Shown here piece after piece: positions 46,921-58,870 of a DNA stretch of 64,000 bases. Where the stretch lies: NCBI GenBank assembly GCA_951213105.1, contig OX578139.1, positions 75,659,184 through 75,723,183 on the forward strand, given 5' to 3'. Numbering within the stretch: position 1 is the stretch's first letter; every line of letters starts with the position of its first letter. The position numbers and the translations under genes were made by a program. The stretch is from Amaurobius ferox. Lineage: Eukaryota > Arthropoda > Arachnida > Araneae > Amaurobiidae. The notes under the pieces are model-generated. The model saw nothing but the letters and a program-made list of their open reading frames with translations, did no database searches and was not told where the DNA came from.

Positions 46921-49900
46921 CTTATTATGAGGTTTCTGACTTATTATGAGGTTTCTGGTCATTCAAAAGTTTATAAACATCTCGTTTACCTAAACAATTC
47001 AGAGTTCCATCCTTAAAATTTACCTAGTTCTGCATTTCACTATTATGTGCCGGTGATGCGTATCATGCATGCCGCTTCAATCTGCATATGTATCTGCTTT
47101 AAATGTTAGTATATCGCACTTAGTATAAAAATTCTTGAAATCCCCCTAAAAATATTTATCTAAAAATTTAGAGTTTATTGAAGTTTTTCTTTCGTTGCTA
47201 TGTATCGGTGTTGTACTCATTCCATACCGCCTAACTAGACGTTTTCATTCTAAACGTCACTAGACGTTCAGGTAGGTATCGGTGACCGTGTTATTCTGTT
47301 CCGGCTTATTATGAGATTTCTGGTGATTCAAAAGTTTCTAAACACTCCATTTACCTGAAAAAAACCCACAATTTTATCCTTTAAAACTTACCGAGTTCTA
47401 TATTTCACTATGTGCCGGTGATGCATATCACGCATATCGCCTTAATCTGCATATCTATCCGCTTTAAATGTTAATATATCGCACTTAGTTAAAAAATTGT
47501 TGAAGTCCTTCTGAAACAATTTGCTTAAAAATTTAGAGTTCAGTCTTTAAGAAATACTAAAGATTTCCTGTCGTTGCTATGTATTGATTACGTATTTATT
47601 CCAAAGCATGATGTCACTAGACGTTTCCATTCCCTTTAAAAATTGGTATAAATTTTCATTTATCTAAAAATTCTAAAATTTTGTCTTTGAATAATTATCT
47701 TAGCTCACAATTTCATCGCTAGGTGTCTTAGATGAATGCACTCCAATCTGTCTCATTAGACTTTCCCATTCCCTTTTAAAAGTTTTTAAACATAGCATTT
47801 ATCTAAAATTTTAAAGTACCATCATTAAAATATTACCCTAATTCACCTTTTTTCCGATAGGTATCAGTGATGGTGTCATTATATTCTGACTTATTATGAG
47901 GCTTCTGGTCATTCAGAGGTTTATAAACTTCTCATTTACCTAAACAATTCAGAGTTCCATCCTTAAAATTTACCTAGTTCTGCATTTCACTATTATGTGC
48001 CGATGATGCGTATCATGCGTGCCGCTTCTATCTGCATATGTATCTGCTTTAAATGTTAGTATATCGCACTTAGTACAAAAATTCTTGAAATCCCCCTAAA
48101 AATATTTACCTAAAAATTTAGAGTTTACTGAAGTTTTTCTTTCGTTGCTGTGTATCAGTGTTGTATTCATTCCAAATCGCGTTTTCATTCCCTTTAAAAT
48201 TAGTATAAATTACCCTTTATCTAAAAATTCTAAAGCCTTGTCTTGGGAAAGTTATCTTAGTTCACAGTTTCATCGATAGGTGTCTTAGATGAATACACTC
48301 CATTCCGCCTCATTAGATCGTTCCCATCCACTTTTATAAGTTTTTAAACATATCATTTATCTAAAAATTTAAAGTGCCGTCCTTAAGATATTACCATAAT
48401 TCCCCTTTTCGGGATAGGCATCGGTGATCGTGTCATTCTGTTCCGGCTTATTATGAGGTTTCTGGTCATTCAAAAGGTTCAAAACACTCCATTTACCTAA
48501 AAAATTCTGAGCTTCATTCTTAAAAACTTACCTAGTGCTACATATCACTATTATGTGCCGGTGATGCGTATCACGCATGCCGCCTCAATCTGCGTATCCA
48601 TCCGTTTTAAATGTTAGTATATCGTACTTATTTGGACATTGATGCAGTCCTCCTAAAAATATTTACCTAAAAGTTTAAAGTCTCATCCTAAAATTATTGT
48701 CCTAATTCTCCATTTTACCATCAGGTGATAGGAATGGTCAAACTCTATAATCTTCAGTATGTGTTTTCATCCCTTTAAAACTTAGTGGAAATCGCTATTT
48801 AATTAAAAAATCCTGAAGTTCTTCTAAAAATTTGCTGTGTACCCTTCAGAATGCGTTTCTATCCCTTTAGTATTTAGTTGAAATCCTTATTTAGCTGATA
48901 ATTCCAGAGTTGTATTTTTAAAAAATTATTCGCCATTCATCAGTTTGCTGTTATATGCCGAGTTGTGTATTGCGTTTCATTATGTTTCTAAGTATCCGCA
49001 TCTACCTAAAAATGTAAAGTTCCGTCTTTAAAAAATACTAAAGTTTTACTTCGCTGCTATGTATCGATATCGCATTCATTCCAAAGGACCTCACTAGATG
49101 TTTCCATCCCTTTAAAAGCTTGTTCATTTATCTAAAAATTCTAAAACCTTATCCTTAAAAATGTATCCTAGTTCACAATTTCATCGTTAGGCGCCTTAGA
49201 CGAATACACTCCGTTCCACCTGATTAGGCGTTCTCATCACTTTAAATGTTTCTAAACACTCTATTTACTTAAAAAATCTAAATCGTCCAACTTTATAACA
49301 TTATGTAATGTCGCTGGATTCGCATTAAATCACCACAGAAGGGGTTTCCATCCTTTAAAAGTTGCTAAACACTTTATTTACTTGAAATTTTTTTTAAGTC
49401 TTGTCCTAAAATGACTACCTCAGATCTAAATTCGACCGGTAGGTGCCGGCTTTGGTCATCGTGCATACACCTGACTAGATAGATATTCCCAACTTTTAAG
49501 CAGTTAGTAGAAATCGTATTTACTTGAAAATTTTAAGTCCCAAATTCAAAAAACTCTCTTAGTCCCCACATTTTACCTCTATGCATCGATTATATGCATA
49601 CTCCATGTCACCTCAGTAGACGTTTTCAGTACCTAAAAGTTTTAAAACATGTATTTAGAGAACTTGGGGTGCCATCGTAAAAATATTTATCTAGTTCACC
49701 ATTTCACCGTTAGGTGTGTGTGATCACTCCATATCTTTTCCTCTCCAGGTGATCTCACAAAAAGTTAGTATATTCTCCATTTAGCTAAAAAGTTAAAAAT
49801 TCCAAAGTCTCGTTCTTAAGAAACCATCGTGGCCACCACAATTTACTGCCTTACTCTGATCTTTCATATCACGCATACCTTATCAGTACGTGTTTTCTAT

Positions 49901-50160
49901 TAAATAGCCCTAAACATTGCTAAAATGTTTCAAAGTCTCATCTTTAAAACACTACTGTTGCATTCATTTCTACTGCCATGTGCAGGTCGCGTGTATCACG
50001 CATGCCGCCTCAATCTATGTAGTATCCATCCACTTCAAATATCCTATGTGCTACATTTTACTCGATGTATAATGATTTGTGTTAAATTTTACTCGATATA
50101 TAATGATTTGTATTGGATAGCGCATATTTGTTTAATTTTGAAAGTCGAAAACACACGTTT
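46921..50160. repeat. Degenerate array of ~150-170-bp units with larger duplications
   Basis: A recurring order is seen roughly twenty times: TTTAAAAGTTT, 'AAACACTCCATTTACCTAAAAA', 'AAAGTTCCATCCTTAAAA', 'CTAGTTC', 'ATTTCACC', 'TAGGTG' and 'GATCG'. On top of it, 46930..47180 and 47890..48140 are near-identical, and 47310..47540 and 48450..48660 are similar, so longer blocks have been copied too. No coding frame. Confidence 0.75.
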
Positions 50161-51480
50161 ATTATAATTTTCGCATAATGGATATCTCTATCCTCAGTGT
50201 TTATATTTTAAGAAATGCTTCATGTGGGGTTTTCACATTTATATTCGATTCACAGATAAATTCAATTGACAGTTAAGTATTCGTAACCGTTTTTAAAATT
50301 ACAAAGCAGTAATCGCTATATAGCTTTAGTGGAGGGATATTGAAAGAACTATTTTTTTCTTTAGAAATGGTTAAATTTTTTTAGAAATGGTTAAACTCTT
50401 TAAAAAGGGTGACCTTACCACAACCCTGTCGTAGGGATATTCCAAGAACTAAGTTTTTTTTTACAGGTGAGTATGGAGGAGGTGTGAGTAGTCTTCAGAC
50501 TGTAATTTAGTCATTCTAGAGAATTTCGTGTAGCTAGGTGCTGCTTCAAGTGCCCTCTCCCATTCGTATATTTTCGTTAGGTAGCAATATTGGAGATGCT
50601 AAATCTGCCATTACTAATGATCCTATGCCTGATGTTGTATCTTTAAACAGGATTGGACATGTAAGTACTTGCTTAAAGTGTTCAAAACTCATATTTGTTA
50701 AATTTTTGCATGATTGACATATCTATTTCACTGTTTGTATTTTTAGAAATGCCTCGATTCACAGTTAAATTTAATTCACAAATATTCATAACAGGCTTTA
50801 AATATTTAAAATTAGACAAAAATCCCAAGTTGCCAATCTTTAATTCTTTAAAATTAGAAAAAAATCCAAAATTTCCAATCTTTAATTCTAATATCTCTTT
50901 CGACCGCTGGGTGTTGCTGGTGGCTGAGTCTCTGTTGCATCTTCGGAGCCTCTTTTTTTTGTCGACCCAGGCCGGGAGGCTTGCCTAATCAGGCTTATAG
51001 CTGCTTAAAAAACCTCGGCCAGGAAAGGAGTTCCTCTAGGTATTCACAGAAAGACGAATCACCAGACGAAAATTCACTAAAATATACAGGAATATTTACA
51101 TCAATATACATCAATATCGTATTACTTCTACATTAGTTTACATTATTTTAAATCAATTATCTAATATTTAATATTTAAAATATCAAAGATTTCTTTTCAA
51201 TACAAAAAATCTTTTATAAGCCTACTAACACAATATATACAATAAAATTCACGATACCTATACATTAATCAAAACAGTTATCAAGTATTTTAAAAATACC
51301 ATTTTCAGTACTAAAAATCCAATATTTACATATTTACACAATACATGTACGAAAATTTGCAAAACATATGCAATAATATGTACAATAATTTTCACAGTAG
51401 CACACTCAATGCACTTTAATATATATACGATACCCAAAATACATATACAATTCATGCATAAGACATACAGTTAATATCAA
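50161..51480. other. Mostly unassigned interval
   Basis: 50800..50930 is a remnant of the preceding array family (CCAATCTTTAATTCTAATAT then GACCGCTGGGTG). A short GC-rich patch follows to 51040. The rest is AT-rich without a recognised gene. Confidence 0.45.
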
Positions 51481-51817
51481 ATTTTAATATACAAATAAAT
51501 GCCCGTAAGTTTTAATTTTGTACAGATGACCCAAGAAAAAGTAATGGTCTTTACCTAATTATCTAAATATATTGACTTCGATGGATTTAAAATTTTTCCT
51601 AACCAGTTAACTATTATTTAAAAATACAAATATTATTTAAAGATGCAACTTTAATAACAGTTTCAGTATAAAAAGAGACACATTTGAAAGAGGTGAAACT
51701 ATAACACAATATTAACACTAAACTCTCAACCTTGCAATCGACCTAACGATTGAAACACATTTACTTATTCTTCGGATAGACCCGGGGTTGCCTACAGCCC
51801 CATTAAACTATAAAGTC
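51481..51817 (-). other. Probable 3' untranslated part of LINE copy B
   Basis: AT-rich sequence directly downstream (minus strand) of the RNase H/zinc-knuckle end. No poly(A) tail could be placed. Confidence 0.4.
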
Positions 51818-52526
51818 CTACTTACCCTTCATCGGTCCAGAGAGATGGAAATCGCGAGTTAGAGGGCAGACGAATACATAATGGTTCGCGTCCCCCACCA
51901 ACCCACAAGAACAGAGGGGGGAGTCCCTAAGATAAAAACGATGGAGATATGCCACGAATGGCCCATGAATCGTAAAAAATGTAGAAAAGATCTCTAGAGC
52001 ATAGTTGAAAATTAACAGAAAGGGCCTAGTGAAAAGAGAAGGCACGTATGCCACCGTCCCACGACCCACAAAGGACCCTCCATCTCCTCACCACCTCCGC
52101 CCGGACAAAGCTGGACAGGAGGGAGTAAGGGACAGGGGCCCCCAACGGGATGCCGGACGAGGCAGCCAACTTCGCTAACTTATCAGCCGCCTCATTACCA
52201 ATGAGAACCACCTGAGCTCTTACCCAGCTTAATGTAATAACCTCCCTAAAAAGGATAATAATTTTTCTAATATCGTTGACAGATCTGGAGCAGGACCTGG
52301 AGGAGGTGAGCGCACTGATGATAGATAAACTGTCTGTATAAATGTCAGCCGTATGGCCAGTACTCCCTATCCACATCACAGCTCGGGTAATCGCCTGCAT
52401 TTTTGCCTGATATACCGTATTATAATCATGCAACTTGTATTGTTCTACATGGAAAGGAGAAATATTTCTGTAGATACAAAAAGACAAACCCACCTTGCCG
52501 CCGATCTTTGAGCCATCAGTAAACAT
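51818..52526 (-). pseudogene. LINE RNase H and C-terminal zinc knuckle, copy B
   Basis: 52526..52026 begins FTDGSKIGGKVGLSF, followed by YQAKMQAITRAV, YTDSLSIISAL and LIGNEAADKLAK: the order of an RNase HI domain, which removes RNA from the RNA/DNA hybrid. The usual catalytic Glu is Lys in YQAKMQAI, and the His of the late 'GH' motif is absent, so activity would be lost. A shift then leads into 52069..51818 with CSCGLVGDANHYVFVC, a CCHC knuckle shared with the element at 11.3-12.2 kb. Confidence 0.85.
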
Positions 52527-52589
52527 CTGAAAGTACGAAGAGCCCGGCTCCCCCCTAGGACATATATGGATTCATTTAGGGGTAAGGTG

Positions 52590-54475
52590 CTACAAGGATC
52601 TCGCACGTCGAAGACGGCAAGAGGAGGAAGAAAACTAGAATGGAAAACGCCGACCCTTCTTTTCCAAAACCAATATTTTTTGTGGGCGCACTCAAGTATC
52701 GCCTGTATGGGAGGGATATTTAGGACGGAAAACAGAGCATTGTAGGATGTGGTGCGGTATCCTCAAGAGAAAAGGTCTCTGAAGAGATCTGAGACTTCGG
52801 CCCTGAGCTAAAATCAGGGTCCCAACCCTGACACTAGCGCAATACGCAACCACCTTCTCAACTACCGTTAGATACCATCTCTTAGGCATCCTCCTATTGG
52901 TACCCCACCCACAACCGGCCACCTTGGAAAAACCGCCAGCCATTACAACACATTTATCATGAAGAAACTCCAGGTGATTATTCCATGTCAAGTCAGATGA
53001 AAATACCATTCCTAAATAATTAACACTTGTCGTAACCGTTACAGTCTTATCCTGTAATTTCAAAGAAGAATTACGCTTAAGAGTGTTTTTATTCGCAAAG
53101 ATAAATACTTTTGCCTTTTCACATGAAATATCAAGCTTTAGATCCTGGGTTACCCCCAACACCTCCTCCAGGAGGAAATTAATTCTTAGCTCAAGTTCTC
53201 GCCGGGTCCGACCAGCGGTATATACCACAAGGTCGTCGGTGTAGGCTTACAAGAAATATCATTCACTGCCAATATTCAAGACTCTATTAAAATAAAAGAT
53301 TCCAAATAAGAGGAACTATAACAGATCCCTGCTGCCAACTCCTAGAGATATTTCTGGTAGTCCCATGGATTCCGTCTGTGTTCCTAAAACTCAGGTAAGA
53401 ATAAATAAAATTTCTATATTAATCGGAAATATCTGTGTCATCCAGAACATCTACTAGCACGCTCCAGTGTAAACTGTCAAGGGCTGCCTTGATGTCAACT
53501 AGGACCATGGCGCCATGAAGGGAGCCTCTGTTCCTTTTTATTATTTCGAATAGTTCGTCACAGGCATCTTCAGTACATTTTGTTCTCTGAAACCGAATTA
53601 TCTGTTATTGAACTTATTATTTTTATAGTATATCCAGTGATTAAATCTCTTAATAAATATTCTTTCCAATATTTTACAAAGAGCCCGTGGTAAACAAATA
53701 GGGCGGTATGTGTTACAGTGGGTCGGATTTTTACCAGATTTTTTAATATAAATAATCTCTGCGTTACTTAAGCATCTTGGAAAGTAATTAAACTTTACAC
53801 ATTTATTCATAAAATTCCGTATAAAATCGGGAAACTCTCTGTAGATTTCTTTCCAAATACTGTAATCTATTTTGTCAAGGCCAGGCGCCTTTCCCTTTTT
53901 TAAGTTATCCATCACAATCCTTACTTCATCCGAGTTGACATAAGAACCAATAGGCGGGCACTCGAAGGGGGAAAAGCAATGGGAATCACCATCTTCAGGG
54001 GAACAGTGATCCAAAAGGGAATTTATTTAACCTTAAAGGATGCTTTATCATTTCCCTTCATTTGAATCAATATTTCAGTTTTGCTCCTGCTAGAGCCCGT
54101 GAACGTCTTAAAATGAGATCCAAAAATGTCGTTACATTTGGAACAAAAATTCCTCCACACTTGTAATTTAGCCTCCTGAATATCGCATCTGCACTTGGCT
54201 CGAAACTTGATGTATTTTCCCTTTGCATTTAACAACTCCTCAGAGTCAGCATCCTCCCGTTTTAACCGGTTGAGCCTCCTTGAGAGGGCAGTGATGGAGT
54301 TGCGTGTAGCAGCCATTTCCCGAGTCCACCAGGAGAACACCCTTACTCTATAACGTTTCATTTTTCTTAACTTTTTATTCTTACTCATTTCAACACATTT
54401 CAGCAAATTTTCAGTACATAGATCCAGAGAAAAAAAAGAGTCATCTTCCCTTAATCTTTTCCATAACTCTCTCAA
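52590..54475 (-). pseudogene. LINE reverse transcriptase, copy B
   Basis: Domains in order: an N-terminal linker (54475..54023); fingers at 54014..53598 with KKGKAPGLDKIDYSIW and YRPICLPRALCKILER; motif A as LVDIKAALDSLHW (about 53500); motif B as QQGSVIVPLIWN (about 53310); catalytic YTDDLVVYTAG (about 53240); then thumb sequence with VNYLGMVFSSDLTWNNHL. This is the target-primed RT of an RNase H-type LINE. Several frameshifts and stops, for example after motif A, show it is dead. Confidence 0.85.
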
Positions 54476-54484
54476 ATAAAACTT

Positions 54485-55212
54485 TTTGAAATGGGATGCA
54501 GTTCCTCAAGCCTCAGATGTAGTTTTATATACGAAACCATTAGAAGACTCAACGCCTCACCCGAACGCGAAGCTGATATAGAAATGATCGCTTAATGTTT
54601 CCTGGTCATGTACCCTCCAATTACTAATCTTATCATATAGATTTACACTGACAAGAGTCAGATCTGGATATCCCTTCTCAGTGTGAGACACAAAAGTGAG
54701 GCCAAAAGCAGTGTTATTTCAAATAATTAAAATATTTATAATACAGAAATCTAGAATACTACGACCCTGTCGATCCTCAAAATCATAACCCCAGACCCTA
54801 GAGCGACAATTAAAATCGCCTGTCATGATGAAATCAGCTCCCAGAAAATTAGCCGAGCAAAGCTCGTCGATCTGTTCGTCAATCTCACCATGAGGGCGAA
54901 AATAAGAATCTGTTATTACGCCTGCAGAAGTATCACTAAGAGAAATATCTATTGATATTGAGGATGCAGTATTATATTTAAATTTATATCCCAACAGAGG
55001 ATTGCAAATGATTAGGACATCACTCAGGGACCTGGAGGAGAAATGAGGAAGCCCGGGGGTGGGGACGGGTACCTATCACCAATAATGGAAGGGTCAAGTA
55101 TACACAAGATATCTATTTTATTATCAAACATAGTTTGCATGGATGAGCTATAGGCGGCGGGGGAGTGATTAACGTTGATTTGCATAGGATTAAGTACCAT
55201 AATCAATAGCAC
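54485..55212 (-). pseudogene. LINE endonuclease, copy B
   Basis: It starts MVLNPMQINVNHSPAA, with DILCILDPSIIGDRYPSPPPG, then DFIMTGDFNCRSRVWG (catalytic GDFN, 54994..54719), RQGRSILDF, and KGYPDLTLVS with TLSDHFYI (about 54670..54590). This is an apurinic-type endonuclease of the kind found in R1/LOA/I-group LINEs. Frame breaks separate the parts. Confidence 0.85.
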
Positions 55213-55290
55213 GAGACAAAATCTTGATCAGACGCTGAAAGGATCGACAAATTTCACTCAAACAAAAGTGATCCAACTTCAACTTTGTAC

Positions 55291-55865
55291 TCATTTCTGG
55301 TTATTTATTAAGCAATTTATACACATTGGAGGTTTTTTGCAGGGCTTCTCTAAATGTTTTTCACCACAGTTAAGACACGTTGTTTCCTTATCGGTATATT
55401 TTCTGGAAGTGTGAGCCAATTTTCCACATTTCCTACAATACCTGATACTCAAAAGTTCTCTTGCTGGAACTCTTTTCCAGTCGAGCCTTGCACGACAAGT
55501 TTGAATTATTGGGTGAAAAAGTTTGGGGTTAAGTGTACCCAATGGGAACCAGTTCTTCCCTTTATCGAGAAATCCACAGTGAAGTTCGTATTAGAGAAGA
55601 AATCGTTTCTTCTGATTAATTCCTTCTTCAGACTAGCACCATCCAGATCAGGGTCTATGTTCGTAATAATAAATTTAGGGAGCCTTTGTTTGGGTCTGTA
55701 AATTTCAAACTCCTCCTTTAAGGCAGAGTTTGATTCCATTTGGTCTCTCAAAGTATCCAAATCAGAGTCTGATTCAGACTCCATAGCTAATCCTCCGTTA
55801 GGGATTGGTCTTACTCCATCTTCCTGCAGATTACTTTCAACCAATGTGACTGTTGAACATACCAA
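55291..55865 (-). pseudogene. LINE ORF1 C-terminal part: RRM-like and zinc knuckles, copy B
   Basis: 55865..55506 has an acidic stretch and LPKFIITNIDPDLDGASLKK...FTVDFSIKGRTG, like the RNA-recognition fold of LINE gag proteins. After a frameshift, 55542..55291 has RARLDWKRVPA, then YCRKCGKLAH and CLNCGEKHLEKPC, two CCHC-type knuckles; the first has Tyr in place of its last Cys. It binds the element RNA in intact relatives. Confidence 0.8.
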
Positions 55866-55925
55866 CTTTTTGTTTTCTAGAAAGTTTCCCTTGGATTATG
55901 GCTTGAGAATCAGAACTTCCGGACA

Positions 55926-56273
55926 TTAACCGGGTCCATCAGCATTCTCCATATGTAATACTCTTCTAGCTTCATTAGCATAGCCGCCCTTTTCTCGTTC
56001 TAATGCACACTTTCTATTCCAATTACCGATGAACTGATTTTTCTCGATTAGTTCGTTTGTATTTTCCATGGAAGATTTAATTTTTGTGCAGAAGACATCA
56101 AAGAGTCTTTCACTCTCAACCAGTTGTGTCTCTAGCTTAAAGATTTTTAGTTTCATATCATAAAGAACTCGTTCCACCGGGACTCCGGATGGACATTCAG
56201 GTATACCAGACAACTGAGCACCCGGTGGATTTGTCAAATTTAGAGCAATTTCACTATGCAATTTTTCAATCAT
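55926..56273 (-). pseudogene. LINE ORF1 middle part, copy B
   Basis: A short coiled-coil/linker frame (MIEKLHSEIALNLTNPPG to EKGGYANEARRV) aligned with 34474..33953 of copy A. It is separated by stops from the parts on either side. Confidence 0.7.
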
Positions 56274-56418
56274 TTCTTCCTTTTTTAGCAGAATACCCCT
56301 TAATTAACAGATTTACAACTCCAATTCGCTAATTCTGGCTTTCGCAGTTGAAGTACCCTGTAATGAGCAAGCCTTGGCTCTTATAGCCTCAAGGTCTCTC
56401 ACAGTAGCCGATAATTAT

Positions 56419-57378
56419 TTATTTCTCCTTTGATTCAAGTCTGTTTTTCCAATTAACTATTTCATCCTCAAGTACCTCAGGGGTATCTCCCCTTGAATCC
56501 TCCTTAACCTTATCCACTAACTCTCCGACCCGCCTTTCTGTATCTCTGGATTTTTCCGCCTGTGTGTTATAGATTTCTGTATTACTGATGATCTCTTCTT
56601 TCTTATTTTCCAATTCTATTTCCAGTTTGTTCAGCATTTCCAGATATTCCTGATTAGCTGCGGATACGTTTTCGATCTGTCTTGCTCTCTCCATCTCACT
56701 GTGCTTCAATTCCTCTAATTCCTCTTTAACTAAAACCAGTTTTTGTCTCTGTTCCTCCATATCTATTTCCATTACTTTTTGTTTAGTATTTAAATTTTTA
56801 ATTTCTATTTCTTTCTCTCTAATTATTCCATACAAGTCCTGGTTCCAAGAAATCTGATCGTTTAATTTTGCTTCATAACCATCAGACTTTGACTGAGTAT
56901 ACATTTTATGTTTCGCCGACGTGGTTGTCGAGTGGTCAAGGCAAGCGTTTCCGTAGAAATCGCTCGACCGCCACATTGTGGGTTCGAGCTCCACGTAAGG
57001 CATGGATGTTTGTGTTGTGGGCGCAATGTGATCCGCCCCACTCTGGTGCGCCTGGGGCAACGTCAATGGGCGGCTAAATGGTTCAAACTCTGGCCGCTGT
57101 AATAAAGGCGAATGACGAAGGTCAAAGTGCCTGGCCATTTGGGGGGGGGACATTTTATGTTTCTCTCTAATCTCTTCTATAACAGGATTTATATAATCTC
57201 CAATTATACCCATAACTGCTGTTTGACTAAGCTTGGATCTGCTCACTTTAAGGTAATCAATCATTTTAGAAATTATCTCTTTAGAATTTTCTAATTCCTG
57301 TGCTTCTTTTTCATCTGCTGACAGCTTGTAAGCATAAGCTGACCATAACTCCTGAGGATTAGTCATTTCTGAAAACAT
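56419..57378 (-). pseudogene. LINE ORF1 coiled coil with an in-frame SINE insertion, copy B
   Basis: A 319-residue frame. The natural start is MTNPQELW at 57366. Residues about 20-75 and 165-319 form the ORF1 coiled coil (SKMIDYLKVSRSKL and YLEMLNKLEIELENKKEE). Between them, about 83 residues (PPQMARHFDLRHSP onward) are the antisense reading of the SINE at 56914..57149. SINE plus one target copy is 249 bp, so the frame is kept, and the residues HKM appear on both sides. Copy A lacks the insert (YKMYTESKPDGY). The rest of ORF1 is broken. Confidence 0.85.
56914..57149 (+). mobile_element. tRNA-Ser-like SINE with perfect 13-bp target duplication
   Basis: Box A region TGGTTGTCGAGTGG (56922..56935) and box B GGGTTCGAGCTCC (56980..56992). 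The long gap between them and the GTCGAGTGGTCAAGGC core suggest a serine/leucine-type tRNA ancestor. The body continues with GGCATGGATGTTTG, shared with the SINE at 42207..42463, and ends in a run of nine G. The target repeat ACATTTTATGTTT lies at 56901..56913 and 57150..57162. Confidence 0.9.
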
Positions 57379-58199
57379 AAACAGTACTACCTCTCATACC
57401 ACAACGAGGTTCGGTCAGAGTTTCCGAACTCCCCCTTATTCCAGTCATGCGCAGAGCATGGAAGGTCAAGGAAAATTGATGTAGTCCTACACCGATGATT
57501 ATATATTACATATACAGAGTTTGAATCTTATTTACAATAACTATGGTTATTACATTACAATACAATACATAAAATATTACATTACAATACATAAAATATT
57601 CACAAGACGTAAACAAGGCAGTTCCTGCAGATACAAAAGCATAGTTTCGATAAAGTTCTTTAAAGAAACTTACTTAGTTGTAAGGAGAGAATTCCGAATA
57701 TACCAGAGTCAGAAGATACGATATCCAAAAGTCGATCAGAACTTCCAAAGGATGTGCTATACCAGAGTCAAAAGATACGATATCCAAAAGTCGATCAGAA
57801 GTTCCCAAAGGATATGCTATTTACACCGTACTTGGACGAAAGCACGGCCTAATCGCACTGTTGAGAAAAGGCGTCAAATCTTAATAATTTTCACTAAATA
57901 CCTCTTCCCAAACACAAAAAGAAGTCTTAAACTTGTCGGCAACAAGTACCCTCTACAAAAATCAAACAATATTTCAGCAATTTCCTCTAAAAACTATAAT
58001 TTACATGAGTTACATGAGCACCAAAGAAACACGTCAACACATCAAAATGGATGACATCATCGCTCGCTTCTGAGCCTCTGGCGCAAAATTCTTAGGTATT
58101 ACTGTAGTATTCCGAATGCTGAACAAAAAAAAACCAGTACAGTCTGTACTCATTCCCCTTTTGGCCGCTAGGTTGTGCTGATGGTTTCAAGTGTTCAGC
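57379..58199. other. Flank of LINE copy B
   Basis: 57379..58030 aligns with 35408..36060. A local duplication of ~60 bp is present (CCAGAGTCAAAAGATACGAT repeated near 57707 and 57762). A GGCCGCTAGGTTGTGCTGA core lies at 58163..58181. No gene. Confidence 0.5.
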
Positions 58200-58870
58200 G
58201 TACAATCCATGAGTCTCACCTTCATCCAAAACACACATTCTCTCAATTCAAGTAGTTTAAAACATGCATTCACCCAATTCAAGTAGTTCGAAACATGCAT
58301 TCACTCAATTCAAGCAGTTTAAAATGCGTATTCACCCAATTCATGTAATTTAAAACACACATTCACTCAATTCAAACACTTCAAAACATCTCTTGTGGAA
58401 CTCAAACACTTTAAAACACATTTTTGTTAAAATTTAAAAATTGAAAACATATTTTTCTCAAAATCCGAAAGTTGAAAACATGTTTCTGTGAGAATTTGAA
58501 AGTTGGAAACATATTTTTGTGAAAAATCGAAAATTTGCATACGTGTGGAAATATATGTTATTTCCCATAGAGAAAATAATACATGTATGATTTTTAAACG
58601 CACGAAAATCGCATTTGTTAAAATTTGAGAATTGAATACTTACATTTGTTGAAATTTAAAAGTTCAAAACATATTTTTGCGAAAATTTGAAAGTTGAAAA
58701 TACGTTTTTGTGAAAAATCGTCATAAATTTGCACATGTGCGAAATTCAAGAAGTTCAAAACACTCATGTGTGATTTTTAAACACACGAAAATCGTATTTG
58801 TTAAAATTTGAAAGTTGAAAACTTACATTTGTTAAATTCTGAAAGTTGGAAACACGTATCTGTGATTTTT
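58200..58870. repeat. Degenerate short tandem arrays
   Basis: 58210..58420 repeats AAACATGCATTCACTCAATT-type units of about 33 bp. 58420..58870 repeats GAAAATTTGAAAGTTGAAAA-type units of about 38-40 bp. Copy A has different material at the corresponding place. Confidence 0.75.
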
